From Pseudomonas mandelii (GTDB lineage: Bacteria > Pseudomonadota > Gammaproteobacteria > Pseudomonadales > Pseudomonadaceae), in contig NZ_NMOJ01000242.1 of the NCBI RefSeq assembly GCF_002251635.1, positions 23,104 to 85,702 on the forward strand: a stretch of DNA of 62,599 bases, written 5' to 3'. A program made the position numbers and the translations under genes. The notes beneath the pieces are model-generated. The model was given only the letters and a program-made list of their open reading frames with translations. It searched no databases and was not told the origin of the DNA. How positions within the stretch are numbered: the stretch's first letter is position 1; every line of letters starts with the position of its first letter. Positions 51,830 to 61,752 of this stretch are shown here, piece after piece.

Positions 51830-54800
51830 ATGGATTCCAGAATGCAAATACTGTGGGACGATGGTGAGCGCACGTTCAGTCGGGAGCGACGCTGCCAGGG
51901 CGGCAGTGATCGCACGGTTCTCCTGGCGCGAGCGGCAGCGGAGCAACCGCATCCAGCCTGCCTGGGCCGCATCGTGCATGAGTTCGGCCTGAAGGACGAA
52001 CTGGACGAGAGTTGGGCGCTCAGGCCCCTCGAACTGGTGCGCGAAGCTGGCCAGATGCACTTGGTGCTTGAGGATGTCGGCGGTGAACCGCTGGTGCAGC
52101 TGCTTGCCGCGCCCATGCAAACGTCGCCGTTCTTGCAGCACGCCATCAGCATTGCGGTGGCGTTGGGCAAGCTCCATCAGCGCGGGCTTGTTCACAAAGA
52201 CATCAAGCCCAGCCATATCCTGGTGAACTGTACCGACGGGCAAGCGCGCCTGACCGGATTCGGGTTGACCTCGCGGTTACCGCGCGAGCGGCAGGCGCCC
52301 GAAACCATGGCGGGGACACTCGCTTACATGGCACCGGAGCAGACCGGCCGGATGAATCGCTCGATCGATTCGCGCAGCGACCTGTATTCCTTTGGCATCA
52401 CGCTTTACCAGATGTTGACCGGCTCGCTGCCATTCACGGCGACCGATCCGATGGAATGGGTGCATTGCCATATCGCCAAAAAACCGGTGGCACCTGGTTT
52501 GCGCGTTGAAACCATACCGCCAGTGATCTCCGATATCGTCATGAAGCTGCTCGCCAAGACCGCCGAGGAGCGCTATCAGACCGCGTCCAGCGTGGAACAT
52601 GATTTGCGCCAGTGCCTGGCGGATTGGGAGCGCCTGGGCACCATCAACGCCTTCGCGTTGAGCGAGCATGGCACCTCGGAACGCCTGCTGATCCCCGAAA
52701 AACTGTACGGTCGCGAGCAAGAGGTCGACACACTGATTGCCGCATTCGGTCGGATCGTTGCCAACGGCGCGCCGGAACTGGTGTTGGTCACCGGGTATTC
52801 GGGCATCGGCAAGTCTTCGGTGGTCAACGAACTGCACAAAGTGTTAGTGCCGCCACGCGGAATATTCGTGTCCGGCAAGTTCGATCAGTATCGCCGTGAT
52901 GTTCCCTATGCAACGTTGGTGCAGGCTTTTCAAAGCCTGGTGCGTACGCTATTGGGCAAGAGTGACGCCGAACTGGCGGACTGGCGTGAGAAGTTGCATA
53001 AGGCACTGGAGGCCAATGCACGGCTCATGACTGATCTCATCCCGGAGCTGAAACTGGTCATCGGCGAACCGCCACCGGTCCCCACGCTCGATCCGCAACA
53101 GGCGCAACGGCGTTTCCTGGTAGTGTTCCGCAACTTCATCGGCGTTTTCGCCCGGGCCGAACATCCGCTGGCATTGTTTCTTGATGATCTGCAATGGCTC
53201 GACGTCGCCACGCTCGACCTGTTGGAGGATCTGCTCACCAGCGCCGACATGCGACATCTGTTGCTGGTTGGGGCTTATCGCAGCAATGAGGTGGATGTCA
53301 CGCATCCACTGACGACCAAGCTCAAGTCCATCCGCAAGGCTGGGGGCCGGGTCCATGAGATCATGCTGGCACCGCTCGCCAGGACCCACATTGAGCAGTT
53401 GATTGCCGAGACCCTTCACGAAGAGATCGTGCGAGTCGAACCTTTGGCGCAGCTGATCGAGGACAAGACCGCCGGCAATCCTTTTTTCGTGATTCAGTTT
53501 CTGCAGGCACTCGCCGAAGCGCAGTTGCTGACCTTCGATCATGGCGCACGCCGCTGGTGCTGGGACCCCAATCGCATCCACGCCATGGGCTACACAGACA
53601 ACGTTGTAGACCTGATGGTCGCTAAACTCGCCCGACTGCCTGCCGAGACACAGCGGGCGCTGCAGCATCTGGCGTGCCTGGGCAACGTCGCTGCAATCGC
53701 TACGCTTTCCCTGGCACTGGGCCTGTCGAAGTCACAGTTGCGTGCGGTGATGTGGGAGGCGATCCGACTGGAACTGGTCGAGCGCCTGGACGGGGCGTTC
53801 GGTTTCGTCCACGACCGCATCCATGAGGCGGCGTATTCGCTGATCCCCGTCGAACTGCGCCCCCACACGCACCTGCGAATAGGGCGGTTACTGGCCGCAC
53901 AAACGCCGGTGTCAGTGTTGGATGAGGCGATCTTTGACATCGTGGGTCAACTCAATCAAGGCGCGGCACTGCTCACCGACACCAGTGAAAAGGAACAACT
54001 GGCCGAGTTCAACCTGATCGCCGGCCAGCGCGCGAAGGCATCTAGCGCTTATGCGTCAGCGCTCAACTACCTCACCACCGGCGTCCAGTTGCTGGACGAC
54101 GAGTGTTGGGTGCGCCGCCACACGTTGCGCTTTGAAATGGAGTTGAACCGGGCCGAGTGCGAGTTCCTGACCGGGCAACTGGCCGTCGCGGACACTCGCC
54201 TGACGACATTGTCGGCACACGCGACGACGACGGTCGAACGAGCCAATGTCGCTTGCTTGCAGATGGACGTCTACTTGCTTCTGGACCGCAGCGACGGCGC
54301 CGTGGCGGTCTGCCTCGCTTACCTGCGGCATGTGGGCATCGAGTGGTCAGCCCATCCGAGCGACGATGAAGTGCGCGAAGAATATGACCACATCTGGTCG
54401 TTGCTGGGCAGCCGACAGATCGAGGAACTCATCGACCTGCCGTTGATGGACGATGCGGCGTCACTGATGACCGTCAACACACTGGGCAAGCTCTTCGCAC
54501 CCGCCTTGCAGACAGACGCGAACCTGGCTTGCCTGCTGATTTGCAAAGCGGTCAGTCTCAGCCTCGAACGGGGTAACTGCGACGCCTCATGTGTGCTTTA
54601 TGCCAACGTCTTCAGAGTGGCCGGAAGGCGCTTCGGTGACTACCAGGCAGGGTTCCGGTTTGGGCAGCTCGGCTGTGATCTTGTGGAGCAACGCGGCCTT
54701 AAGCGATTCGAGGCCAGCACCTATTTATGCTTCTCGAGTTTTGCCGTCCGCTGGATGAAACCCGTAGAGCAATGTCGCGACCTGTTGCATCGGGCCTTTG

Positions 54801-57313
54801 TCGCGGCGAACCGCATAGGCGACCTTCCATACGGCGCTTATGCAGGCAATTGCCTCACCTCCGATTCACTGTTCGCCGGGGATTCGCTTCCCGAGCTCCA
54901 GGCCGAAGCCGAACGGGGGCTGGCGTACGCGAGGAAAGTCCGTTTTGGTCTGGTCATTGATTTCATGGTGACGCAGCTTGCCCTGATCCGAATGCTCCGA
55001 GGCCTGACGCCTGCCTTCGGTTGCTTCGACGACGGACAGTTCGAGGAACGCGAGACCGAAGCCCATCTGTCCAGCAGTCCGGACCTGGCATTGGCCGCTT
55101 GTTGGTACTGGGTTCGTAAACTGCAAGCGCACTACATGGCCGACGAAATCGAGGCGGCAATGTCCGCTTCCGCCAAGGCGCGGCAGTTGCTCTGGACGTC
55201 CTACTCGTTTTTCGAGGAAGCCGAGTATCACTTCTACGACGCGCTGGCCCGGGCCGCCTCGTGTGATGGCGTTTCGGGTGAGCAACGTGCGCAGAACCTG
55301 CTCGCCATGCAGGCCGACCATGCGCAGCTGCAGACGTGGGAGCAGCAATGTCCTGAGAATTTCGCGAGCCGGGCCGCACTGGTCGGTGCCGAAATCGCCC
55401 GTCTGCAAGGGCGCCTCATTGAGGCCGAGCTGCTGTACGAGCAGGCGATCAAAACGGCGCAGGAAAGCGGTTTCATCCACATCGAAGCGTTGGCCAACGA
55501 ACTTGCCTCACGCTTCTACGCGGCCCGCGGTCTTGGCAAGATTGCCCGTGTCTATTTGCAGGATGCCCGGTATGGCTACTTGCGCTGGGGCAGCGATGGC
55601 AAGGTGCGTCAGCTTGAAGCCAAGTATCCGTCGCTCAGGACTGAAGAACACGCGCCTGGCGCGATAACGACCATGGCCACCCCGGTCGAGCACCTTGACC
55701 TCGCCACCGTTCTCAAGGTGTCGCAGGCCGTGTCGAGTGAAATCGTGCTGGAGAAACTGATTGATACGGTGATGCGCACGGCGATTGAATTGGCGGGTGC
55801 CGAGCGCGGCCTGTTGATTCTGTGCAAGGGCGCCGAGTACCGCATCGCCGCGCAGGTGACCGCCGGTGACAGCGCTGCGCAACTGCGCGATGCGCCGGTC
55901 AGCATGGAACTGATGCCCGAATCCGTGTTGAACCATGTCATGCGCACCCGGGAGAGTGTGTTTCTGGACGATGCCGTGACGCAGTCGCCCTTCGCCGCAG
56001 ACGCTTATATTCGTCAGCATCGCACCCGTTCTGTTCTGTGCTTGCCGTTGATGAACCAGGCCAATCTGGTCGGCGCGCTCTACCTCGAAAACAATCTGAG
56101 CGTGCGGGTGTTCAGTCCGGACCGCGTCGCGATTCTCAAACTGGTGGCGTCGCAGGCGGCCATTTCACTGGAAAACGCCCGTTTGTACCGCGAGGTCGGG
56201 GAGCGCGAAGCGAAGATCCGGCGCCTCGTTGATGCCAACATTATCGGGATCGTCGTGTGGAACGCCGACGGCGACATTCTGGAAACCAATGACGCTTTTC
56301 TCAGCATGCTGGGTTACGCCCGGGAGGATCTGGACAAGGGCCTTTTGAGTTGGCGTGACCTGACGGTCCCGGAGTTTCGCGACAACAGCGAACGCTCGAT
56401 GGTGATGGCGGTGCAAACCGGACATGCCCAGCCTTTCGAAAAGGAATACTTCAAAAAGGACGGCAGTCGCCTGCCGGTTATCGTGGGCCTGGCCATGATC
56501 GAACCTGGCAGCACGGAAGGGGTCGCTTTTGTGCTGGATCTCACCGAGCGCAAGGAGGCGGAAGAAAAAATCCGTGACAGCGAACGTCGATATCGCGAGG
56601 TTCAGACGGAGTTGGCCCATGCAAACCGCGTGGCGACCATGGGCCAGTTGGTGGCGTCCATCGCTCATGAAGTCAATCAACCCATTGCCGCCGCCATCCT
56701 TAACGCCAATGCGGCGAAACGCTGGCTCAACGCCCAGCCCCCTGAACTCGTCGAGGTTCGTCAGGTACTCGACAGCCTCATCAAGGATGCCAATCGCGCG
56801 GCTGATGTGCTGGGACGAATCCGCGGTCATATTCGCAAGGCGCCGCAGCCCAAGGGGCCAGTCGATATTCATTCGGCAGTCGGCGAAATGATCGAGTTCA
56901 CCCGGGGCCAGATGATGAAAAACGGGGTGTTGTTGGACACTCGACTCATGGACGGGTTGCCATCCATTGAGGGGGATCGGGTCGAGCTGCAACAGGTTCT
57001 GCTCAACTTGATCATGAATGCGTTGGAAGCCATGAGTAGCAACCCTGAAGGCGAACGTCGACTGTTGATCAGCGCAGGTGAGGGCGACTCAGGCTACTTG
57101 CTGATCAGCGTCAGCGATTCGGGCCCCGGGTTTGAGGCAGAAACCGCTGAGCGGATCTTCACCTCGTTTTACACCACCAAACCTGCGGGTCTGGGGATGG
57201 GCTTGTCGATCTGTCGCTCGATCATCGAGGCCCATGGTGGCCGGTTGTGGGCAAGCGCTCATCAACCTTGCGGGGCCACGGTCCAATTCACGCTGCCTGT
57301 TGCGACGGATTGA
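51830..57313 (+). CDS. trifunctional kinase-like / ATPase / GAF-PAS sensor histidine kinase
   Basis: About 1827 residues; start chosen at ATG 51830 (MDSRMQILWDDG) because the upstream frame overlaps the divergent promoter, though a later ATG is possible. Order: Ser/Thr-kinase-like domain (~1-260) with HKDIKPSHIL (~121) and APE-like YMAPEQTGRMNRS; AAA-type ATPase with Walker A VTGYSGIGKSSVV (~324) and DDLQWLD; a long helical, TPR-like region (~600-1270); GAF (~1293-1450); PAS (~1463-1580); HisKA with SIAHEVNQPIAAA (~1609); HATPase. In the kinase domain the DFG Asp is replaced (TGFG, ~141) and no clear beta-3 Lys is seen, suggesting a pseudokinase. The divergent receiver at 51182 is the probable partner. 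Confidence 0.88.
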   Translation: MDSRMQILWDDGERTFSRERRCQGGSDRTVLLARAAAEQPHPACLGRIVHEFGLKDELDESWALRPLELVREAGQMHLVLEDVGGEPLVQLLAAPMQTSPFLQHAISIAVALGKLHQRGLVHKDIKPSHILVNCTDGQARLTGFGLTSRLPRERQAPETMAGTLAYMAPEQTGRMNRSIDSRSDLYSFGITLYQMLTGSLPFTATDPMEWVHCHIAKKPVAPGLRVETIPPVISDIVMKLLAKTAEERYQTASSVEHDLRQCLADWERLGTINAFALSEHGTSERLLIPEKLYGREQEVDTLIAAFGRIVANGAPELVLVTGYSGIGKSSVVNELHKVLVPPRGIFVSGKFDQYRRDVPYATLVQAFQSLVRTLLGKSDAELADWREKLHKALEANARLMTDLIPELKLVIGEPPPVPTLDPQQAQRRFLVVFRNFIGVFARAEHPLALFLDDLQWLDVATLDLLEDLLTSADMRHLLLVGAYRSNEVDVTHPLTTKLKSIRKAGGRVHEIMLAPLARTHIEQLIAETLHEEIVRVEPLAQLIEDKTAGNPFFVIQFLQALAEAQLLTFDHGARRWCWDPNRIHAMGYTDNVVDLMVAKLARLPAETQRALQHLACLGNVAAIATLSLALGLSKSQLRAVMWEAIRLELVERLDGAFGFVHDRIHEAAYSLIPVELRPHTHLRIGRLLAAQTPVSVLDEAIFDIVGQLNQGAALLTDTSEKEQLAEFNLIAGQRAKASSAYASALNYLTTGVQLLDDECWVRRHTLRFEMELNRAECEFLTGQLAVADTRLTTLSAHATTTVERANVACLQMDVYLLLDRSDGAVAVCLAYLRHVGIEWSAHPSDDEVREEYDHIWSLLGSRQIEELIDLPLMDDAASLMTVNTLGKLFAPALQTDANLACLLICKAVSLSLERGNCDASCVLYANVFRVAGRRFGDYQAGFRFGQLGCDLVEQRGLKRFEASTYLCFSSFAVRWMKPVEQCRDLLHRAFVAANRIGDLPYGAYAGNCLTSDSLFAGDSLPELQAEAERGLAYARKVRFGLVIDFMVTQLALIRMLRGLTPAFGCFDDGQFEERETEAHLSSSPDLALAACWYWVRKLQAHYMADEIEAAMSASAKARQLLWTSYSFFEEAEYHFYDALARAASCDGVSGEQRAQNLLAMQADHAQLQTWEQQCPENFASRAALVGAEIARLQGRLIEAELLYEQAIKTAQESGFIHIEALANELASRFYAARGLGKIARVYLQDARYGYLRWGSDGKVRQLEAKYPSLRTEEHAPGAITTMATPVEHLDLATVLKVSQAVSSEIVLEKLIDTVMRTAIELAGAERGLLILCKGAEYRIAAQVTAGDSAAQLRDAPVSMELMPESVLNHVMRTRESVFLDDAVTQSPFAADAYIRQHRTRSVLCLPLMNQANLVGALYLENNLSVRVFSPDRVAILKLVASQAAISLENARLYREVGEREAKIRRLVDANIIGIVVWNADGDILETNDAFLSMLGYAREDLDKGLLSWRDLTVPEFRDNSERSMVMAVQTGHAQPFEKEYFKKDGSRLPVIVGLAMIEPGSTEGVAFVLDLTERKEAEEKIRDSERRYREVQTELAHANRVATMGQLVASIAHEVNQPIAAAILNANAAKRWLNAQPPELVEVRQVLDSLIKDANRAADVLGRIRGHIRKAPQPKGPVDIHSAVGEMIEFTRGQMMKNGVLLDTRLMDGLPSIEGDRVELQQVLLNLIMNALEAMSSNPEGERRLLISAGEGDSGYLLISVSDSGPGFEAETAERIFTSFYTTKPAGLGMGLSICRSIIEAHGGRLWASAHQPCGATVQFTLPVATD

Positions 57314-57338
57314 ACCTGACACCGCTCGCATTCGCCGT

Positions 57339-57373
57339 GTTACGCCCGGAATGTTTACGCTTCTGGGCGTAAC
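57339..57373. terminator. stem-loop after giant kinase gene
   Basis: GTTACGCCC and GGGCGTAAC form a 9-bp stem around a 17-base loop, without a T run. It lies between the convergent kinase and repeat-protein genes and may end either transcript weakly. Confidence 0.35.
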
Positions 57374-57411
57374 CGTAGCGGCGAAATGAGTCCTCGCCCC
57401 CGCGACAGCTG

Positions 57412-58035
57412 TCAGTCCATGGAAAAGTGGGCATTGATATCCATCCCGCCGTTGTATGCATTGCCAACATCGGCAACACGGCGCTCGATCAGGCGATCCG
57501 ATCCGCCTTCGGCAACCCTGCGACGCTCGATCAGGCGATCCGATCCGCCTTCGGCGACACTGCGGCGCTCGATCAGGCGATCCGATCCGCCTTCGGCAAC
57601 ACTGCGACGCTCGATCAGACGATCCGATCCGCCTTCGGCAACACTGCGGCGCTCGATCAGGCGATCCGATCCGCCTTCGGCAACCCTGCGACGCTCGATC
57701 AGGCGATCCGATCCACCTTCGGCAACACTGCGGCGCTCGATCAGGCGATCCGATCCGCCTTCGGCAACACTGCGGCGCTCGATCAGACGATCCGATCCGC
57801 CTTCGGCAACACTGCGGCGCTCGATCAGGCGATCCGATCCGCCTTCGGCGACACGAGTTGGCGCCGATCTGGCGCGATGTTGTTGCACCGGTGGGTCACG
57901 ATCATCCGGTGCATTATTTTCCCGGCCGACGGCAATATTTTGTTCGGCGTACCCTTCGGAGGCGATAGCTTGGGTAGCAATCAGACCCGTCGCGGCAAGA
58001 AAGGCGATGGCCAGACCCAATTCGGAAGTTTTCAT
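57412..58035 (-). CDS. exported protein with nine 14-residue repeats
   Basis: 207 residues from ATG 58033-58035 (AGGGTG upstream). Signal peptide (LGLAIAFLAATGLIATQAIA), a short linker (NIAVGRENNAPDDRDP...), then nine copies of VAEGGSDRLIERR plus a Ser, Arg or Val, ending VADVGNAYNGGMDINAHF. The repeats mix acidic and basic residues and would form a regular, strongly charged rod. I recall similar Pseudomonas proteins carrying the vague name phage infection protein, but cannot verify it. The near-identical 42-bp units predict copy-number change between strains. Confidence 0.75.
   Translation of the reverse strand: MKTSELGLAIAFLAATGLIATQAIASEGYAEQNIAVGRENNAPDDRDPPVQQHRARSAPTRVAEGGSDRLIERRSVAEGGSDRLIERRSVAEGGSDRLIERRSVAEGGSDRLIERRRVAEGGSDRLIERRSVAEGGSDRLIERRSVAEGGSDRLIERRSVAEGGSDRLIERRRVAEGGSDRLIERRVADVGNAYNGGMDINAHFSMD
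57478..57852. repeat. 42-bp tandem repeat array, nine units
   Basis: Nine units (375 bp, the last without its final codon) each containing GATCAGGCGATCCGATC-type sequence with only a few base changes per unit. The array keeps five or more frames open, so many false reading frames cross it. No spacers, so it is not CRISPR. Confidence 0.95.
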
Positions 58036-58269
58036 TATATTCACCCTGATTAGTCAGTAGGCTCAATTCATAAATAACCTTAAGTTTGCGAGGCGCTATT
58101 TATGTAGTTGAACGGGTAACGTGTGAAAAGCTGGTTTCGTTAGAGCCATTCAAATAGTAAAGGAATGAACAGAGACGTCACTTATGCCTACGGTCTCTGC
58201 GCAGGCATCTTCGTATAAGTTGCTCATCCCTTGGTATGGCCTGTGGCGGGATGAGCGTACTTGAGTCGT

Positions 58270-59253
58270 TCAAACGATTAAAACAGTAGCACCGGTAGTG
58301 CGGCGTTCTTCAAGGTCTCTGTGGGCGTCTACTAGTTGATCGAATGGATAAACCCGCCCAGGCTCAACATTGATTATTCCCGTCGTAATTGCGTTAAACA
58401 GGTCTTGCGCCGCGACCGCCAACTGTTCGGCTGTTGCCACGTACACGGGCAATACCGGCCAGGTCAGGTTCAGCGATCGCGGTGCGAGGTCGAACGGGTT
58501 GATCAAGGGAGGGTTGCCGGAAGCCTTGCCAAATACCACAAGCGTTCCCCTCGGCTGCAGCACCGACAACGAGTCGACAAAAGTGTCCTTGCCCACGGAG
58601 TCGAATACGGCTTTCACGCCGACATTATTGGTGAGCTCCATGACGCGATGGGCGAAGTTTTCCGTGCGGTAGTTGATGACATGCGAACAGCCTGCCGCTA
58701 AAGCAATGGCCATCTTTTCATCCGAAGACACCGTACCGATCACCCGTATACCGAGCGCCTTTGCCCACTGGGTGAACAACTGCCCGACGCCGCCTGCCGC
58801 GGCATGATAAAGCACTGTATCGCCCGCCTTGAGGTTGACGGTTTCCTTGAGCAGGTAACGTGCGGTCAGGCCCTTCAAGAAGCTGGACGCTGCTTGTTTG
58901 TCGCTGATGTCATCCGGAACGATTGCCACGCGATCGGCGGGATAAAGGCACAGCGTTGAATAGGCGCCATGCACATCGTCCGAATAAACGACCCGGTCTC
59001 CAACCTTGATACCCACGACATCGACGCCGACGGCCTCGACGATACCCACCGCTTCATTACCGAGAATGGCTGGGAATGCAGGCACTGGAAATGTCCCGCG
59101 TCGGTAATAAACCTCGACGAAATTCAAACCGATGACCGTGTTGCGGATCAATACCTGAGTGGGGCCGGGCTCCGCTACTTCGATGTTTTCAAATACCAGT
59201 ACTTCAGGCGGACCGTAAGCATGGATGCGAGCTGCTCTTGCACGATGAGTCAT
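58270..59253 (-). CDS. NAD(P)H:quinone oxidoreductase, second copy of family
   Basis: 327 residues from ATG 59251-59253 (AAGGA upstream, MTHRARAARIHAYGPPEVLV). Same zinc-independent MDR family as the gene at 19107: Rossmann part YHAAAGGVGQLFTQWAKALG and the end RTTGATVLIV. The two share the pattern VFDSVGKDTF / VFDSVGKNTF. It is monocistronic, starting 375 bp from the divergent cytochrome-b-like gene. Substrate may be quinones; regulation is unknown. Confidence 0.85.
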   Translation of the reverse strand: MTHRARAARIHAYGPPEVLVFENIEVAEPGPTQVLIRNTVIGLNFVEVYYRRGTFPVPAFPAILGNEAVGIVEAVGVDVVGIKVGDRVVYSDDVHGAYSTLCLYPADRVAIVPDDISDKQAASSFLKGLTARYLLKETVNLKAGDTVLYHAAAGGVGQLFTQWAKALGIRVIGTVSSDEKMAIALAAGCSHVINYRTENFAHRVMELTNNVGVKAVFDSVGKDTFVDSLSVLQPRGTLVVFGKASGNPPLINPFDLAPRSLNLTWPVLPVYVATAEQLAVAAQDLFNAITTGIINVEPGRVYPFDQLVDAHRDLEERRTTGATVLIV

Positions 59254-59628
59254 GTTGGATTCCTTGATGATTGCGAGTGTGTGTCTGCTCGAGTGAGCAG
59301 CCAACTCAGGGAGTCAGGTATTTGTAAGTAGCCAATAGGGGCAAACGAATTATAGGGCTTGGCGCTGAGGCGACAATCATCCTGACAGTGCACAGACTGT
59401 GTAATGAAATTGGACAATCGTCGGTTGAATGGATTTACGGGTGTGTCAGTACTTGTGAGTCGCTAGAGTAAGTGTGTTTTTTTCTGAGGATTAATACCTT
59501 CATATAGTGTGACTATACTTAGTTAGTCATTAGTTTTTTCGTTTCTCTGGCATTCTGCTTGGAATATCACAGGGCGAATAGGCTTTTACAATCCTTGCGA
59601 TAACTATCTTATTTTCGAGGGTTGTTGG
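59254..59628. other. divergent intergenic region
   Basis: 375 bp without a convincing gene; AT-rich from 59460 to 59540 (TATACTTAGTTAGTC). It should hold promoters for the quinone reductase and the membrane protein gene. Confidence 0.4.
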
Positions 59629-60693
59629 ATGGTCGATAAGTGGGCAGTCAGCCCTTACGAAAGGGCGGTACAAAACGCGCCGCATAAATGGGCTATCTGG
59701 GTGCCTGTGCTGGTGACCGCCGTATACCCTTATTTCCTGAATGCCTTCCACGCGCAGGTCATGTCGGTTGAACCGGGCTCGACGATGCCGCTGGGTTCCA
59801 TGCTTCTGGCCATTGCCTTGATGGTGGCCGTTTTCGCGGTGCCGGCCATGGGGTTTGCCTTGGCGTGCCAACGCATTACGCGTCAACAGAACGCGGCAGC
59901 ACAGCTCAGAGCAAGACGCTTGGCACTCTTCATCATGTGCGCGCCGACGCTGTACTGCTTTGTCGGTGTCAATCTGATCATGTTGGGCAGCCCAGTGCCG
60001 GATGAGTGGTTCTGGGCAGCGTCCTGGATAGGGCTGGGAGTTTATCTCAGTAGAGACGGTGGCAAGAACGAGCAGCCAATCAAGCCCATTCGTTCCATGC
60101 CGGCACTGCGAGTGGCCCACGGCATTGCCGGGGTGATCGTGTTGTTGTTCGTGGTCTTTCACTTGTTCAATCATTTGTTCGGCCTGGCCGGACCGGACGT
60201 TCACGCGAAGGTCATGGAGCTGGGACGAACCGTTTATCGTTCATCCTTTGTCGAACCGATCCTGGTCGTTGCTCTGCTGTTTCAGGTGGTCAGCGGCCTG
60301 CGCCTTGCCTGGAACTGGAGCTCGGTCGGTGGCGACAACTATCGTATTTTCCAAGTGGGCTCCGGGGTGTTCCTGTCCATCTTCATCCTGGGCCACCTCA
60401 ACGCCGTGTTTGTATTTGCAAGAACCTACGCCGGAATTGAAACGGGCTGGGACTTTGCGTCCGGTGATCCGGTGGGAATGATTCATGACCCTTGGGGCAT
60501 TCGTTTGCTGCCGCATTATGCAATTGGCGTGTTCTTTATCATTGCTCACCTGTTTTCAGGGCTCAGGGTGGTGATGCTGGCGCACGGCGTTTCCCTGTCT
60601 AAAGCCAATATCTGTTGGTGGAGTGGCGCCGTTATCGGCGTGCTGACCAGCCTGTCGATCATGTTAGGCATCACGGGGCTGCGACTGTCCTGA
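59629..60693 (+). CDS. succinate-dehydrogenase cytochrome-b-like membrane protein
   Basis: 354 residues with about eight membrane helices. Histidines in helices (RVAHGIAGVI, FHLFNHLFG, ILGHLNAVF, LLPHYAIGVFFIIAHLFSG) fit a di-heme cytochrome b of the SdhC/FrdC or fumarate-reductase type, but the protein is far longer than SdhC and its N-terminal half (PHKWAIWVPVLVTAVYP...) is unfamiliar. No flavoprotein or iron-sulfur subunit is encoded nearby, so it may be an orphan electron carrier or a sensor. A LysR gene follows 31 bp downstream. Confidence 0.6.
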   Translation: MVDKWAVSPYERAVQNAPHKWAIWVPVLVTAVYPYFLNAFHAQVMSVEPGSTMPLGSMLLAIALMVAVFAVPAMGFALACQRITRQQNAAAQLRARRLALFIMCAPTLYCFVGVNLIMLGSPVPDEWFWAASWIGLGVYLSRDGGKNEQPIKPIRSMPALRVAHGIAGVIVLLFVVFHLFNHLFGLAGPDVHAKVMELGRTVYRSSFVEPILVVALLFQVVSGLRLAWNWSSVGGDNYRIFQVGSGVFLSIFILGHLNAVFVFARTYAGIETGWDFASGDPVGMIHDPWGIRLLPHYAIGVFFIIAHLFSGLRVVMLAHGVSLSKANICWWSGAVIGVLTSLSIMLGITGLRLS

Positions 60694-60724
60694 CGCGCTG
60701 TTCTGACTATCAGGTGAACCCGCT

Positions 60725-61648
60725 TTGACAATCGATACGGATGGATTCGAGCTGCTGACAGTCTTCGTTTGCGTGGCTGATTCGCGCGGTTTTACCGCGG
60801 CAGCGGTCATGATGGGCGTGAGCAAATCAGCGATCAGTCACGCCATCCGCCAGTTGGAAAAACGTGCCGGCGTTCGACTGTTCAACCGAACGACGCGCAG
60901 CGTGGGCCTGACCGAGGCCGGTGAAGTGTTCTATCGAAAGGTTGCGCCGCTGGTGCTTGAGCTGAAAAGCGCCTTTTCAGATTTGGCTGAGGTCGCGGCG
61001 AACCCTTCAGGTACGCTGCGGTTGACCATGTCACGCAGCGCCTATGTGATGTTTCTGGAACCGTTGGTGCCCAGGTTCCTGGCGGCCTATCCAGACATCA
61101 ATCTGGATATCGCCATCGAAAGTCGTGTGGTCGATATCGTCAATGACGGTTTCGATGCCGGCATAAGAGTGAACAAAATGCTGGAACAGGACATGGTGAC
61201 CGTTCCTTTGGGCGCCGATATCCAGATGGCTGTGGTGGCATCGCCCGCCTATGTCAACGCTCACGGCATACCGAAGGTTCCGGCAGAACTTCTGGACCAT
61301 GATTGCGTCCGCTACAACAGCGCCGTGACCGGTGCCTGCGAGCGGTGGACGTTTTCATGCGAGGGGCAGGATGTCGAGATCGAGACAAGAGGGCGCATTT
61401 CCAGCAACGACGGGATGACCTTGCTCGGCGCTGCGCTTGATGGCTGTGGTTTTGTCTATGTGTATGACCGCTATGTTCAGGACTACCTTGCCAATGGCCG
61501 CCTGGTCAGAGTGCTGGAGGACTGGAGCCCCAGGCGCAGTTTGTCACTTTACTATTTCAGCCGCAGCGCCATGCCGCCAAAGCTGCGCGTGTTCATTGAT
61601 TTTTTAAAGCAGCATGAAGGGGGGGCAGAGAAACCATTCAGGCATTGA
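60725..61648 (+). CDS. LysR-family regulator
   Basis: 307 residues from a TTG (AGGTG upstream). Winged helix (LLTVFVCVADSRGFTAAAVM, VSKSAISHAIRQLEKRAGVR) and effector domain of the small-LTTR type (GTLRLTMSRSAYVMFLEPLV). It is same-strand with the cytochrome-b-like gene and probably in its operon or monocistronic. Members near QOR-type genes often respond to quinone or aldehyde stress; here no operator was identified. Confidence 0.88.
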   Translation: MTIDTDGFELLTVFVCVADSRGFTAAAVMMGVSKSAISHAIRQLEKRAGVRLFNRTTRSVGLTEAGEVFYRKVAPLVLELKSAFSDLAEVAANPSGTLRLTMSRSAYVMFLEPLVPRFLAAYPDINLDIAIESRVVDIVNDGFDAGIRVNKMLEQDMVTVPLGADIQMAVVASPAYVNAHGIPKVPAELLDHDCVRYNSAVTGACERWTFSCEGQDVEIETRGRISSNDGMTLLGAALDGCGFVYVYDRYVQDYLANGRLVRVLEDWSPRRSLSLYYFSRSAMPPKLRVFIDFLKQHEGGAEKPFRH

Positions 61649-61752
61649 GGGCCATGAGCGATGCAGGTTTCAACGCCACCCGTCAGAACGAGCGTGTTCA
61701 AGAAAAAGAGGCGCTTTATCGATTAGCTCCCATCACTTCAAGGTTGAATTAA

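Noticed and set aside
57478-57852. CRISPR-like regular repetition
   Set aside because: Units are contiguous coding repeats with no spacers and no cas genes nearby.
57386-58060. Plus-strand open frames of about 170-224 codons across the tandem repeats
   Set aside because: They exist only because the 42-bp unit keeps several frames open; the minus frame has the signal peptide, start and ribosome site.
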